Shown here piece by piece: positions 17,999 through 26,575 of a stretch of DNA of 33,349 bases. The stretch's first letter is position 1, and every line of letters begins with the position of its first letter. This DNA comes from Bacteroidales bacterium (GTDB taxonomy: Bacteria; Bacteroidota; Bacteroidia; Bacteroidales; UBA3824). Location of the stretch: NCBI GenBank assembly GCA_017651345.1, contig JAGCDD010000289.1, forward strand, positions 1-33,349, read 5' to 3'. The translations under genes and the position numbers were made by a program. The notes beneath the pieces are model-generated. The model was given only the letters and a program-made list of their open reading frames with translations. It was not told where the DNA came from and ran no database searches.

Positions 17999-18661
17999 AT
18001 GGATATCATAGTACATCCGCCAAATTTTTTAAGGCAGTTTTTTAAGAATTTCTTGTGGAAGATTAATCCCGAGGAGGGTCGCAAGGTGATTTATATCACT
18101 ATCGACGACGGACCTATTCCCGAATTAACTCCCGGAACTCTTGAAATGCTTGCCGAATTTGGCGCAAAAGCCACGTTTTTTTGCGTTGGCGAAAATGTAC
18201 AACGCTATCCTGATATATATCAGCAGATTATCAAAGACGGACACAGCGTGGGAAACCATACTTTCAACCATCTCAAAGGTAGCCGAACCAAAATTAAGGA
18301 GTATGTGCAGAATATGCATTTGGCAGATGAGTATATCAAATCTCACCTTTTCCGTCCACCGCACGGCATACTGCGCAAACCTCAGGCTCGCATTATCAAC
18401 AAGGAGAAAAAAGTGGTGCTTTGGGATGTGCTTTCCGAAGATTACAACCGCCGTCTATCGCCCGAACAATGCTGGAAAAATGTTGAACGCAACACCACTT
18501 CGGGGTCGATTATAGTTTTTCACGACAATATCAAGGCGGAACCACGGCAGCGTTTTGCCCTTAGGCAGACATTAGAGCATTTTGGCGCTCTCGGTTATGA
18601 ATTTGCCCCAATTCCCGACGGTGTAAACAATTTTTGGAAAAATTCCGAAAAATTAACGTAA
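17999..18661 (+). CDS. Polysaccharide deacetylase family protein (NodB fold)
   Basis: A 220-residue CE4 enzyme expected to remove N- or O-acetyl groups from a glycan with a divalent metal. The motifs are present: ITIDDGP with Asp36 and Asp37, the metal histidines in HTFNH (His87 and His91), FRPPHG (about 117-122) and IIVFHDN near the C-terminus. There is no obvious signal peptide; the N-terminus (MDIIVHPPNFLRQFFKNFLWKI) is at most amphipathic, so an intracellular or membrane-associated substrate is possible. It starts 2 nt behind the glycosyltransferase gene and is almost certainly co-transcribed with it, suggesting both act on the same surface glycan. Confidence 0.92.
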   Translation: MDIIVHPPNFLRQFFKNFLWKINPEEGRKVIYITIDDGPIPELTPGTLEMLAEFGAKATFFCVGENVQRYPDIYQQIIKDGHSVGNHTFNHLKGSRTKIKEYVQNMHLADEYIKSHLFRPPHGILRKPQARIINKEKKVVLWDVLSEDYNRRLSPEQCWKNVERNTTSGSIIVFHDNIKAEPRQRFALRQTLEHFGALGYEFAPIPDGVNNFWKNSEKLT

Positions 18662-18718
18662 TTTGAGTACACTATAAATAAAAATATGTAATTTTACGGT
18701 GAATAAAATTAATTTATT

Positions 18719-19288
18719 ATGCCTGAGTCGGTTGAAATTAAACTTCTAATCAATTTATTTGATATCATCATGATATTCTTGATAGCATTTGGTGCTTATA
18801 GAGGATATTGTCAAGGTGCTATTGTTCAAAGTATATCTCTGTTTACACTGCTTGTTGGCCTTACTATCTGCGTCAACATTGCCAAATTTATACACAATGC
18901 TCTTGACGCAAACAAGCCTTCGCACGATTTGGTGGCAATGATGATAGTGGCGGTATTGTTTGTGGGTGCTATCTATGTTACAATGAAAATAAGTGCTGTG
19001 GTTTATCGGCATATTATGGAATTGACCAAAGGCCTAACCAACCGTGTGTTAGGAGCTATTTTTGGAGGAATGAAATATTTCTTTATCACAGCAGTTTATT
19101 TAGTAACCTTGTTTACTATCGAAGAACATTCTCCATTCCTCCCCGACAATGCTAAAAAAAGTCGTTTCTCGGCTGCAAGTATATGGCTTATCACTTCTAT
19201 TTTTCCGTATCTCGATTTTAAGAAAAATGTAGACGAGAGCACATATCAATACATGGATTACCCCAACGACACTAACAACAATAGATAA
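18719..19288 (+). CDS. CvpA family membrane protein
   Basis: A 189-residue inner-membrane protein with four hydrophobic segments (about 10-30, 36-58, 72-95, 110-137) and the family layout: an N-terminal LFDIIMIFLIAFGAYRGYCQG with a conserved Arg-Gly after the first helix, then LTKGLTNRVLGAIFGGMKYFF. CvpA was named for colicin V production in E. coli and is linked to envelope homeostasis; its biochemical role is not settled. The C-terminal tail is soluble and acidic. It is followed 2 nt later by the S1-domain protein and is probably co-expressed with it. An imperfect promoter box (TAATTTTA) lies about 25 nt upstream. Confidence 0.85.
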   Translation: MPESVEIKLLINLFDIIMIFLIAFGAYRGYCQGAIVQSISLFTLLVGLTICVNIAKFIHNALDANKPSHDLVAMMIVAVLFVGAIYVTMKISAVVYRHIMELTKGLTNRVLGAIFGGMKYFFITAVYLVTLFTIEEHSPFLPDNAKKSRFSAASIWLITSIFPYLDFKKNVDESTYQYMDYPNDTNNNR

Positions 19289-19290
19289 AT

Positions 19291-20127
19291 ATGATTGAAA
19301 TAGGATATACCAACAAGATGCAGGTTTTGCGTCAGAGCGACAACGGCATCTATCTCAACGGCGAAGACCTCGGCGAAATACTTATGCCCAAACGCTACGT
19401 TACACCAGATATGAAGGTGGGCAGCGAGGTGGAGGCTTTTGTTTACACCGATTCAGAAGATCGCCTTGTGGCTATTACCGATGTGCCGGTTGCCCATGTG
19501 GGACAGTTCGCTTGGCTCGAATGTGTGCAGACCTCTAAGGTGGGCGCGTTCCTCGACTGGGGTTTGGAAAAAGATCTCCTCTTGCCGTTTAGCGAGCAGA
19601 AAGACAAGCCGAGCGTTGGTCGCAGATACTTCGTTTACATTTATTTAGACCAAAATACCAACCGTATTGTATGTTCGCAGAAACTCAATAAGTTTCTCTC
19701 TCCCCGCAACCCCGAATACTACCACGGCGAACGTGTGGAAATTTTTATTCACCAACGTACTGAACTCGGCTACAAGGTGATTGTAGATAATGCCCATTGG
19801 GGAATGATTTACAATTCGGAGATGTTCCGCCCCGTACATTCTGGCGAATACACCTACGGCTATGTAAACAAAATTCGCGAGGATGATATGCGTATCGACG
19901 TTATGCTCGAAAAATCAAGTGCAAAACTTGTGGATTCTACCGAAGAGATTATTTTCCAAAAGCTTAAAGACAACGGCGGCTACCTTCCATATTCCGACAA
20001 GTCCTCACCCGACGACATTCAGCGTGTGTTCGGTATTAGCAAAAAGGTATTTAAAAAGGCAATAGGTGGATTGTATAAGCAGCATTTGATAATGATTGAA
20101 GATGGAGGCGTGAGGGTTGTGAAATAA
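19291..20127 (+). CDS. S1 RNA-binding protein of the CvfB/YitL type
   Basis: A 278-residue cytoplasmic protein with the CvfB layout. An N-terminal S1-like OB fold is visible (residues about 5-65, with LNGEDLGEILMPKRYVTPDMKVGSEVEAFVYTDSEDRLVAITD). Another follows at about 70-140 (GQFAWLECVQTSKVGAFLDWGLEKDLLLPFSEQ), then a third, and a C-terminal winged-helix region (about 215-278: EEIIFQKLKDNGGYLPYSDKSSPDDIQRVFGISKKVFKKAIGGLYKQHLI). CvfB proteins bind RNA; the S. aureus homologue affects virulence gene expression. The gene ends the plus-strand block. No terminator hairpin is visible after it, and the decayed toxin-antitoxin remnant starts 5 nt further on in the opposite orientation. Confidence 0.9.
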   Translation: MIEIGYTNKMQVLRQSDNGIYLNGEDLGEILMPKRYVTPDMKVGSEVEAFVYTDSEDRLVAITDVPVAHVGQFAWLECVQTSKVGAFLDWGLEKDLLLPFSEQKDKPSVGRRYFVYIYLDQNTNRIVCSQKLNKFLSPRNPEYYHGERVEIFIHQRTELGYKVIVDNAHWGMIYNSEMFRPVHSGEYTYGYVNKIREDDMRIDVMLEKSSAKLVDSTEEIIFQKLKDNGGYLPYSDKSSPDDIQRVFGISKKVFKKAIGGLYKQHLIMIEDGGVRVVK

Positions 20128-20132
20128 AAAAA

Positions 20133-20502
20133 TTACACCGTAGCCAATTCCCGTTTAGACAGTTTACGCTTTGGTTTGGGAGCAACCTCTTTAATGGGTT
20201 CAAATAGAGCTTGAACATCAACATCCAATACAAGGCTGATTTTTGTAAGGGTGTCGATGTCAAAATTTTCTTTGGATAAACTTAATCATAATCCCAATTG
20301 TTAATGGTTAAACTTCCGTCGTTTTCTATAACTATATCTTTGTTTTTGATAGCCTTGTTTAGTTTAACGGCAATCAAACGCATTTGTTGTGCTTTCGCAT
20401 TAAGTGCCTCATCAGAGTATTTTCCTCATTATTAACTACTAATGAGTAAATATGAGCCTTCGGACCTGTATAATCCATCAATTCAACAATATCGAAATCC
20501 AT
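20133..20502 (-). pseudogene. Collapsed HigB/HigA-type toxin-antitoxin remnant
   Basis: Read leftwards from the ATG at 20502, the first frame gives MDFDIVELMDYTGPKAHIYS and on to NEENTL, resembling the N-terminus of Gp49/HigB-like phage-derived toxins. It then runs out of frame near 20415. Shifted, the sequence continues SDEALNAKAQQMRLIAVKLN up to about INNWDYD near 20290, resembling the C-terminal helix of such toxins. After a second shift comes SKENFDIDTLTKISLVLDVD, then ALFEPIKEVAPKPKRK and a TAA at 20133: the end of an XRE/HigA-type antitoxin. The toxin core and the antitoxin HTH start are missing. Two internal deletions thus seem to have fused three pieces. Families are inferred by eye. 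Confidence 0.6.
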
Positions 20503-20553
20503 GTCGCAGTATGGTTTTACTCTACAAATATACTGAATGGATTTGTAAAATGC

Positions 20554-20589
20554 AAAAAAAACGGCAGAGAACTTTTCCTGCCGTTTTTT
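20554..20589. terminator. Bidirectional Rho-independent terminator
   Basis: A stem of AAAAAACGGCAG pairing with CTGCCGTTTTTT around a 10-nt loop. It lies 21 nt past the stop of the large LRR gene and should end the FRG/LRR transcript. It also shields the toxin-antitoxin remnant. Confidence 0.9.
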
Positions 20590-20610
20590 AATTAACATTG
20601 TCTCTTTTTT

Positions 20611-23600
20611 TTAATACACAGCAATACGGAATGTCTGTCTACCATTTTTGTAGATTAACACACCATTGTAGATACCTGATTTTAAGTTTAATTCGTTGTA
20701 TTCGGCTGCATGGTCGATGCGTTTTACAAGAGCACCGTGAGAGTTGTAAATGAGTATTTTAGCATTTTTCAAGTCGATGCTGCCGTCAATAGAAATAACA
20801 ATCTTTTCGCCTTGACGAGCGGGATTGGGATAAACAGATACAGCTGGATTATTTCCCGATATTTCGGTAACGGCGGTTTTGGTGTTATCCTTTATATAAT
20901 CAACTGTTACTTCCACAGGCTCAGAAGAACCTTTAGTAAACTTAGCGATATTGCCATTTACCGATATTTCCTTACCATTAATATAAATATGTGGTGTATA
21001 ACCATCGCGGCGGCTAACAAAAACTGTTACTTCATCACCAAACTTTGCCATGGTTGGTGTAATGCTTAGGTACTCAGATTTGGTGAAAATGGGAGCTTCT
21101 TTATCATCATCCTTATATTCGGTTAGAATCGAAACATCGTTAGAAGGCATTACAAACGAGGCTGTATAGCCGTTGAGGGCTAATTTATTCCCATTATAAG
21201 TGGCAGAAACAAGTTCTTTACCCACCACTTGCCTAAATGTTACTGCAATGGTTTCACCCTGCGCGTATTGAGTTTTGTCAGTGCTTGAATATTGGTCGGT
21301 GGACACATTGTAATACTGTGAAGAATTAATTTCGGTGTATTCAGCATAGATATACACATCTTCGGTAGGCATATAGAATGATGCCTGATAGTCGCTAGTA
21401 AGCCATTCTCCGTTGTAATACACATTAACAGAATATCCATCACGCTGATTAATATATACAGTTACAACATCACCTTCGGCAACAGAATATTTATCTACGG
21501 AGCAATATTCGTTGGTAGTAATAGTGTAGTAAGTTGTATTTGATGGGTCTTTGTAAGTGTACTCGGCTTGTATGGTTACATTTGAAAGATAATCAGACAT
21601 AGATAATTGTGCTGTGTAACCATTAAGGCTTATCTCATTACCGTTTACCAAAAGCCGATTCAATGTATACTTCTCGGATGTGCGGTCGGAAATGGTGATG
21701 TTTACTATGTCGTTGAAGGTTGCGGTGGATTTATCGGCTGTACAATACTCATCAGTTGATATTGTGTAAGTATTGGATGGAGGTTCTGTATAGGAATACT
21801 CAGCTTGTATGGTTACATCTGTAAGATAATCAGACATAGAAAATTGTGCTGTATAACCATTAGAACTTATCTCATTACCGTTTACTAAAAGCTGGGTGAG
21901 TGTGTAATTTTCGGCTGTGCGGTCAATAATGGTGATATTTACTACATCGTTGATGGTGGCGGTGGATTTATCAACAGAAACATATTGGTCGTAAGTGGTA
22001 ACTGAGTATGATATTGGAGTATACTCGGTTGCAATATCCACATTTTCGGCGGGCATGGTAAATGTGGCTTGGTAATCTGATATATATAGTTGATTACCAT
22101 TATACGTTGCCGAAGATAGATTACACCCTGATCGTTGTGCAAATGATACTATTATAACATCGCCGTAGTTTGCCGAGAATTGATTTGTAGACGAATAGTC
22201 ATCTGTGGTAATTGAATAACTATTGGTAGAATACACCGCCTTGATTTCAACATCTTGCAAATAATCTTTCATATCAAACGAATTACCTGAAAACTCTACG
22301 TTGTTTACCAAAACTTTACCAAGTTTAAGTCCTTCGGAAGAGCGGTCGGCAACGGTGAATGAAATTTTGTCGTTGATGGTGGCGGTTGATTTGTTAGCGG
22401 TAATGTTTCCATCGGTGGTGATGGTATAATTAATAGGTGTGTAGGTGGTTGCTATAATTACATTTTCGGCAGGCATTGTAAAGGTGGCGGTGTTATCTGT
22501 AATGGCTAAGGCATTGCCGTTGTAGGTTGCAGAGGTTACATAACCCACACGAGGAGTAAACGTAATAGTTACTTCATCATTTTCGTCTACAATGGCGTTT
22601 TTAACAAAAGATGCATCGTCCGTTGTAATATGAAGGCCAGTCTTATAATAAACAGTACTAATCCTGTAATCCCATAATATTTCGATACCTAAACCTTGAA
22701 TTGTAAACGAACCTGTATATCCATCAACAGGAATACTAAGTCCAACACCTCTTCTGTCTTTAATAACAATATGGTCAAATTTATAACCTTCTGATGTCCT
22801 GTCTGTAACACTATAATGAATAACATCTATCATAGTAACCCTCGTTTTGTCTACAGTTATATAGTTATCTTGACACTGAATATCACGATAACGGTCGTAT
22901 AATGTTGAAATTTCTACATCCTTAGTTGGTCTAGGAATTGTTACTTTATAGTTGCTAAATTCCAAAGGTTCTCCATCACATTTAACTGAGATTAACTCAT
23001 AATCGGGTTTTCTATCAAAGGTTAGCCTCAAATAATCGCCATCATCTTTTTTTAAAATTTCCACTGACGATAGGTCTTCAACAGTCAACAAAATCCAATT
23101 GTCGGGTATAAAGTCACTATTTCTCTCCTCAGGTAAGGCGGGAGGACGAATAAAAATCCCCTTTGCGGCTACATGTTCTAACCAATAACTAGTAGTAGGA
23201 TGAGTATAATTCCGATCCCATTTGGTGAAATTTACATTAACATACTGCAATTGCCTACATTCAGTAAACATATAGGCATAACAATCATACAGCGGATAAT
23301 CAGCAGGAGAAACTGACAGCATTGGTGTTATAGTCAAACTTGTACAATTCATAAACATTCTGTAATAGCAGCACTTTGCCAAATTTGTAGCCGGAAGTTC
23401 TGGGGCATTAATAAGGCTTGAACAGCCACTAAACATTTCCCAATAACAATAATCTGCTAGTATTGTAGCGGGAAGCTTAGGTGCTGTAATCAAACTGGTA
23501 CAATTCGTAAACATTCCGTAATAGCAGTACTCGGCCAAATTTGTTGCAGGAAGTTCTGGTGCATTTCTGAGGTTTGAACAGCCGCGAAACATTTCTTTAT

Positions 23601-24705
23601 AGCAATACTCTGCCAATATAGTAGCCGGTAATTCGGGGGCTGATTCCAAAGATTTGCATCCACTAAACATACCAGAGTAGCATTTTTTTGTCAAAGATGT
23701 GGCTAGAAGTTCGGGCGCAGAGGTTAATTTGCAACCAGAAAACATATAACTGTAGCATCCATCAGCTAAAGTTGTAATCGGAAGTTCGGGCGCAGAGGTT
23801 AAACCGCATCCTGCAAACATATAACTGTAGCATTCATCAGCCAAAGTTGTGGCCGGAAGATCGGGCGCTGTTGTTATAGAACTGCAACAATAAAACATAT
23901 TAGAATAGCATTTATAAGTCATAGTTGTAGCAGGTAATGCAGGAGTCGCCTTTAAAGCCGTGCAACCAGAAAACATACCTGAATAGCATTCGTTAGCCAA
24001 TGTAGTAGCCGGAAGTTCAGGAGCAGTTTCTAATTCAGTACAATCTGCAAACATACCGGCATAGCATTTGTCTGCCAAAATTGTAGTCTGCGGAAGGCTT
24101 GGGGATGATTTTATCAAACAACTTGCAAACATATTTTTGTAACATCCCTCTGCTAATACAGTAGCGGGCAACTCTTTAGGAGCCTTACTAAGTTTTTTAT
24201 CGCGAGATCTTGGATGACCGAACATTTCCGCATAACAATACGCAGTTAATGTAGTTGCAGGCAAGACCATTTCGGAAGCATCCTCCAAATCGTGACAATC
24301 TAAGAATAGGTTGGAAAAACAGTAATCACTTGGTATTGTTGTTGTCTCTCCTATGCCATCAATTAGTGTCATAATATTACCCGAACATTTAAACCCACCT
24401 TTTATTATGAAATAGCATTGCTTTTCGCTATTGCTAAATCCATTAGGATTTATTCCTTTGAAATACATTTTTGTTCCATAACCAACTTTAATAACTTTAG
24501 ATGTTAATGGATACCACGTTTGTTTATTCCAAGAGTATTGAATATCAGGTGTTGCTTTGCCTCCTATCGATATTTCAGCATTTTCTTCAGATTCCCAATC
24601 ATGAGCGCGAGTAAATGTAATGCATAAATAATCCGGCTCAGTCTGTGCCACAGCCGTACTCACAATTGTGAAAATGACTATTATAAATAATATATATCGT
24701 TTCAT
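20611..24705 (-). CDS. BspA-like leucine-rich-repeat surface protein with T9SS type A tail
   Basis: A 1364-residue secreted protein with a signal peptide (residues 1-20, ending AVA-Q). Residues about 130-500 hold 13 units of 25-26 residues of the form ELPATTLA-x-x-CY-x-x-MF-x-x-C, a Cys-rich BspA/Treponema-type LRR solenoid. Residues about 560-1270 hold about nine Tyr/Thr-rich beta modules (YTITTD ... DVVNITI-x-DRT-x-x-x-YTL ... LLVNGNEI ... FSMSDY-x-x-DVTIQAEY), like InlB B-type or Listeria-Bacteroides repeats. The last 90 residues are a T9SS type A sorting domain beginning near VSVYPNPARQGEKI and ending LKSGIYNGVLIYKNGRQTFRIAVY. It is expected to be cleaved and displayed at the surface. Adhesion is the known role of BspA; here it is inferred. 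The gene starts 23 nt after the FRG gene. Confidence 0.92.
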   Translation of the reverse strand: MKRYILFIIVIFTIVSTAVAQTEPDYLCITFTRAHDWESEENAEISIGGKATPDIQYSWNKQTWYPLTSKVIKVGYGTKMYFKGINPNGFSNSEKQCYFIIKGGFKCSGNIMTLIDGIGETTTIPSDYCFSNLFLDCHDLEDASEMVLPATTLTAYCYAEMFGHPRSRDKKLSKAPKELPATVLAEGCYKNMFASCLIKSSPSLPQTTILADKCYAGMFADCTELETAPELPATTLANECYSGMFSGCTALKATPALPATTMTYKCYSNMFYCCSSITTAPDLPATTLADECYSYMFAGCGLTSAPELPITTLADGCYSYMFSGCKLTSAPELLATSLTKKCYSGMFSGCKSLESAPELPATILAEYCYKEMFRGCSNLRNAPELPATNLAEYCYYGMFTNCTSLITAPKLPATILADYCYWEMFSGCSSLINAPELPATNLAKCCYYRMFMNCTSLTITPMLSVSPADYPLYDCYAYMFTECRQLQYVNVNFTKWDRNYTHPTTSYWLEHVAAKGIFIRPPALPEERNSDFIPDNWILLTVEDLSSVEILKKDDGDYLRLTFDRKPDYELISVKCDGEPLEFSNYKVTIPRPTKDVEISTLYDRYRDIQCQDNYITVDKTRVTMIDVIHYSVTDRTSEGYKFDHIVIKDRRGVGLSIPVDGYTGSFTIQGLGIEILWDYRISTVYYKTGLHITTDDASFVKNAIVDENDEVTITFTPRVGYVTSATYNGNALAITDNTATFTMPAENVIIATTYTPINYTITTDGNITANKSTATINDKISFTVADRSSEGLKLGKVLVNNVEFSGNSFDMKDYLQDVEIKAVYSTNSYSITTDDYSSTNQFSANYGDVIIVSFAQRSGCNLSSATYNGNQLYISDYQATFTMPAENVDIATEYTPISYSVTTYDQYVSVDKSTATINDVVNITIIDRTAENYTLTQLLVNGNEISSNGYTAQFSMSDYLTDVTIQAEYSYTEPPSNTYTISTDEYCTADKSTATFNDIVNITISDRTSEKYTLNRLLVNGNEISLNGYTAQLSMSDYLSNVTIQAEYTYKDPSNTTYYTITTNEYCSVDKYSVAEGDVVTVYINQRDGYSVNVYYNGEWLTSDYQASFYMPTEDVYIYAEYTEINSSQYYNVSTDQYSSTDKTQYAQGETIAVTFRQVVGKELVSATYNGNKLALNGYTASFVMPSNDVSILTEYKDDDKEAPIFTKSEYLSITPTMAKFGDEVTVFVSRRDGYTPHIYINGKEISVNGNIAKFTKGSSEPVEVTVDYIKDNTKTAVTEISGNNPAVSVYPNPARQGEKIVISIDGSIDLKNAKILIYNSHGALVKRIDHAAEYNELNLKSGIYNGVLIYKNGRQTFRIAVY
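23700..23850. repeat. Near-identical 75-bp repeats inside the LRR gene
   Basis: Within the LRR-coding part, 21 bases starting GAAGTTCGGGCGCAGAGG recur at 23706 and 23781, and CATATAACTGTAGCAT recurs one unit on. The spacing is about 75 bp, one 25-residue protein unit. Conservation at DNA level points to recent duplication or gene conversion of LRR units. Confidence 0.65.
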
Positions 24706-24728
24706 TGTATTAGATTTTTAGTTAAACA

Positions 24729-26096
24729 TTAAAGGATATTTTTGTATGCAGATAATAAGGTGTTCAATTTATCTTCTAAACCGTCAGGGCATTTGGCTAT
24801 ACCATTAGCATTAAAAAATGAATCAAGAGATTCATCCTCATTTTTATACAAATTAAATGAAGCCAGAACCTTTGTTTCACCTAAATCAAGCGCGTTTTCT
24901 GTACCATCAGAAATCAAAGTAATACCATACCCTTTATCAGTTGTTTCGATGGTTTGAAAAGTGAGAGGTATTTTTTCCTTTGCAAACATTTTTCGAAAAC
25001 CTTGTATTACTTTTACCTCATGATTTTTATAAATTACAATAGCATTATCGTCTTTGAAAGAAACAACCGCCATCGTTTCATCAATTTGAATGGCTGTAAT
25101 ATCTTTGGGATACTTGCTTTTTAATTCATTAACAAGATATTTGATAAAAGTTTTTCGTTTATAACTGCCGTAATTACTCTTGATTGCATCACATACATTT
25201 TCCATATCAGGAAACATAGTCATCTTGTCGCACCCGCAATTGGCTAATTGTTTTAAAAACTCAGGTTTGTGTTTGCCCGGAATTGTGATTGAATATATTT
25301 CAACAACAGTTTCTTCAAAACTAAGTTCGTTATAATCAGATTTTTTCCCATTAATGCCAAATAAGAAATAAGCCCCTTTTTGATTGAGAATCCTCGAATT
25401 AATCATTTTGGGGCGAACACAAACTATATGGTTAAAATCTTCTTTGTATTTGCTCATCTCTGACTCACTATGCATATAGTAAAAATCAGGTTTTTCGTCT
25501 TTAATAATATGCATCATTTTTTTCATCCACAGCCACCATTCTTTTTCAGTAAGATTGGTACTTCCATCTTTTTCATTAGTAAGAAAATTAGATTCCATAC
25601 GTGCAACATTAGATAGCAGTGTAACCGTGTCGCTATTCCAATTTTTAATTTTATCATTTTTAACCTTGAAAATATACACCATGCCGTCATTTTCGGGGCT
25701 TGTTTCTTCTTGTCCCTTATAATTAAAGCAAGCCATAAACAAACCCGTAAAAGCCGATGATGTAATATCCAAAAGTCTGACAGGTAAACCATAATGGTCG
25801 GCATAAACCATTATCTCAAAAGTACTTGTTCCTTTCGGAAACATATCAGGAAACTTGGCTACATAATCATTTAAGAGTTCGTGTTCGTTTTTTAGCCATC
25901 CTTCAACACGAAACAATTGTGGCAACAATGCAGTTGATCCATAGTCTTTTGTTTCACCTCTAAAAAAGAGTGTTGTGTCATTAGAGTCATTTCCCTTACT
26001 GCGTATTAAAGAAATAAATTCTTCTAATGTGTTGGCAGTGCCAATGTTTGTGATTTGCTTTCCGAAAATCTCTTTTTGTTCATTGTTTTTTCCCAT
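24729..26096 (-). CDS. FRG-domain protein
   Basis: A 455-residue cytoplasmic protein with no signal peptide. The FRG domain covers residues about 25-270. It has the name-giving FFRG (44-47) in LFFRGETKDYGSTALLPQLFR, the helix NEHELLNDYVAKF, the motif YADHYGLPVRLLDITSSAFTGLFMACF (98-124), and later a QKGAYFLFGING segment like the GAF motif region of the family. The C-terminal third (about 310-455) is beta-rich and unrecognised. FRG proteins have no firmly established biochemistry; some lie among accessory or defence-type genes. An AGGAG Shine-Dalgarno supports the start. The leader is long and structured (see the ncRNA entry), and the LRR gene follows 23 nt downstream. Confidence 0.85.
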   Translation of the reverse strand: MGKNNEQKEIFGKQITNIGTANTLEEFISLIRSKGNDSNDTTLFFRGETKDYGSTALLPQLFRVEGWLKNEHELLNDYVAKFPDMFPKGTSTFEIMVYADHYGLPVRLLDITSSAFTGLFMACFNYKGQEETSPENDGMVYIFKVKNDKIKNWNSDTVTLLSNVARMESNFLTNEKDGSTNLTEKEWWLWMKKMMHIIKDEKPDFYYMHSESEMSKYKEDFNHIVCVRPKMINSRILNQKGAYFLFGINGKKSDYNELSFEETVVEIYSITIPGKHKPEFLKQLANCGCDKMTMFPDMENVCDAIKSNYGSYKRKTFIKYLVNELKSKYPKDITAIQIDETMAVVSFKDDNAIVIYKNHEVKVIQGFRKMFAKEKIPLTFQTIETTDKGYGITLISDGTENALDLGETKVLASFNLYKNEDESLDSFFNANGIAKCPDGLEDKLNTLLSAYKNIL

Positions 26097-26154
26097 TTTG
26101 ATATCTCCTATAATTATTTACCCAAGAAGATAGCCATCGGAAACCTATGCCACA

Positions 26155-26400
26155 CAAAAAAGGCGTAAACCTTTCTATTCGCACTCACGGAAAGCCTAGG
26201 AAAAAATCCGCCCAACACCAATAGAATAAGGTTACGCCTAAGGCGTAACTAAAATGGCATTGGTACAGAATCCTCCCATAACGGGTATTCCGTGGTGCTT
26301 AAATCTAACTTCTAAGAAATCAGTTTCCTAGGCTTATTTCTCGAGTGCGATTAAAGTTTATATAATATCTTCTGCGGATGTAGCACAAATTGCGCACCCC
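26155..26400 (-). ncRNA. Structured leader RNA of the FRG gene with alternative hairpins
   Basis: Minus-strand transcription from the box at 26406-26413 would start near 26399 and run about 300 nt to the FRG start. A closing stem forms from AGCCTAGGAAA (26193-26203) with TTTCCTAGGCT (26324-26334), 11 exact pairs, extended by TCGCACTC (26179-26186) with GAGTGCGA (26343-26350). Inside are a hairpin at 26231-26249 (GTTACGCC with GGCGTAAC) closed by ACCAAT/ATTGGT, and a GAAT...ATTC hairpin at about 26269-26290. The segment 26228-26239 can instead pair with 26161-26173 (12 pairs, one bulge). On the minus strand that stem is followed by six T, so it looks like a terminator excluding the closing stem. 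No known RNA class was recognised. Confidence 0.6.
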
Positions 26401-26405
26401 GTATA

Positions 26406-26413
26406 CAAATATA
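26406..26413 (-). promoter_or_regulatory. -7 box for the FRG leader RNA, FRG and LRR genes
   Basis: On the minus strand this reads TATATTTG, an exact TAnnTTTG match inside a small palindrome (GTATA-CAAA-TATAC). It is the only good box in the 479-bp gap on this strand and puts the start of transcription about 300 nt before the FRG ATG. Confidence 0.55.
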
Positions 26414-26515
26414 CGAAATTTGAGTGTTTTTGCCGTTAAGATAAGGTAATTTAACAATTAATTAAAATAGGAGTGGAGCAGACGCTCCTTCCCAAACATC
26501 ATCCCCCAAAAAATA

Positions 26516-26547
26516 TTTGCCAAATACAATATAATTCTCTACCTTTG
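26516..26547 (+). promoter_or_regulatory. Promoter of the antitoxin-like gene
   Basis: A -33 box TTTG at 26516-26519 and a -7 box TACCTTTG at 26540-26547, separated by 20 nt, match the Bacteroidota promoter layout. The ATG follows 28 nt later. A GGAGC/GCTCC hairpin lies just upstream at 26475-26488. Confidence 0.7.
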
Positions 26548-26575
26548 CCATCATAAACCAAAAAACAATAGCATT

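Noticed and set aside
26155..26400. Retron, 6S RNA, RNase P RNA or tmRNA
   Set aside because: No reverse transcriptase gene is nearby, and I could not find the conserved sequence blocks of RNase P or tmRNA. The layout resembles 6S RNA only in having a closing stem with an internal loop.
26155..26400. MITE with terminal inverted repeats
   Set aside because: The inverted repeats are imperfect in an RNA-like way (internal loops, bulges), no target duplication flanks them, and nested complementary hairpins lie inside. A MITE origin is not fully excluded.
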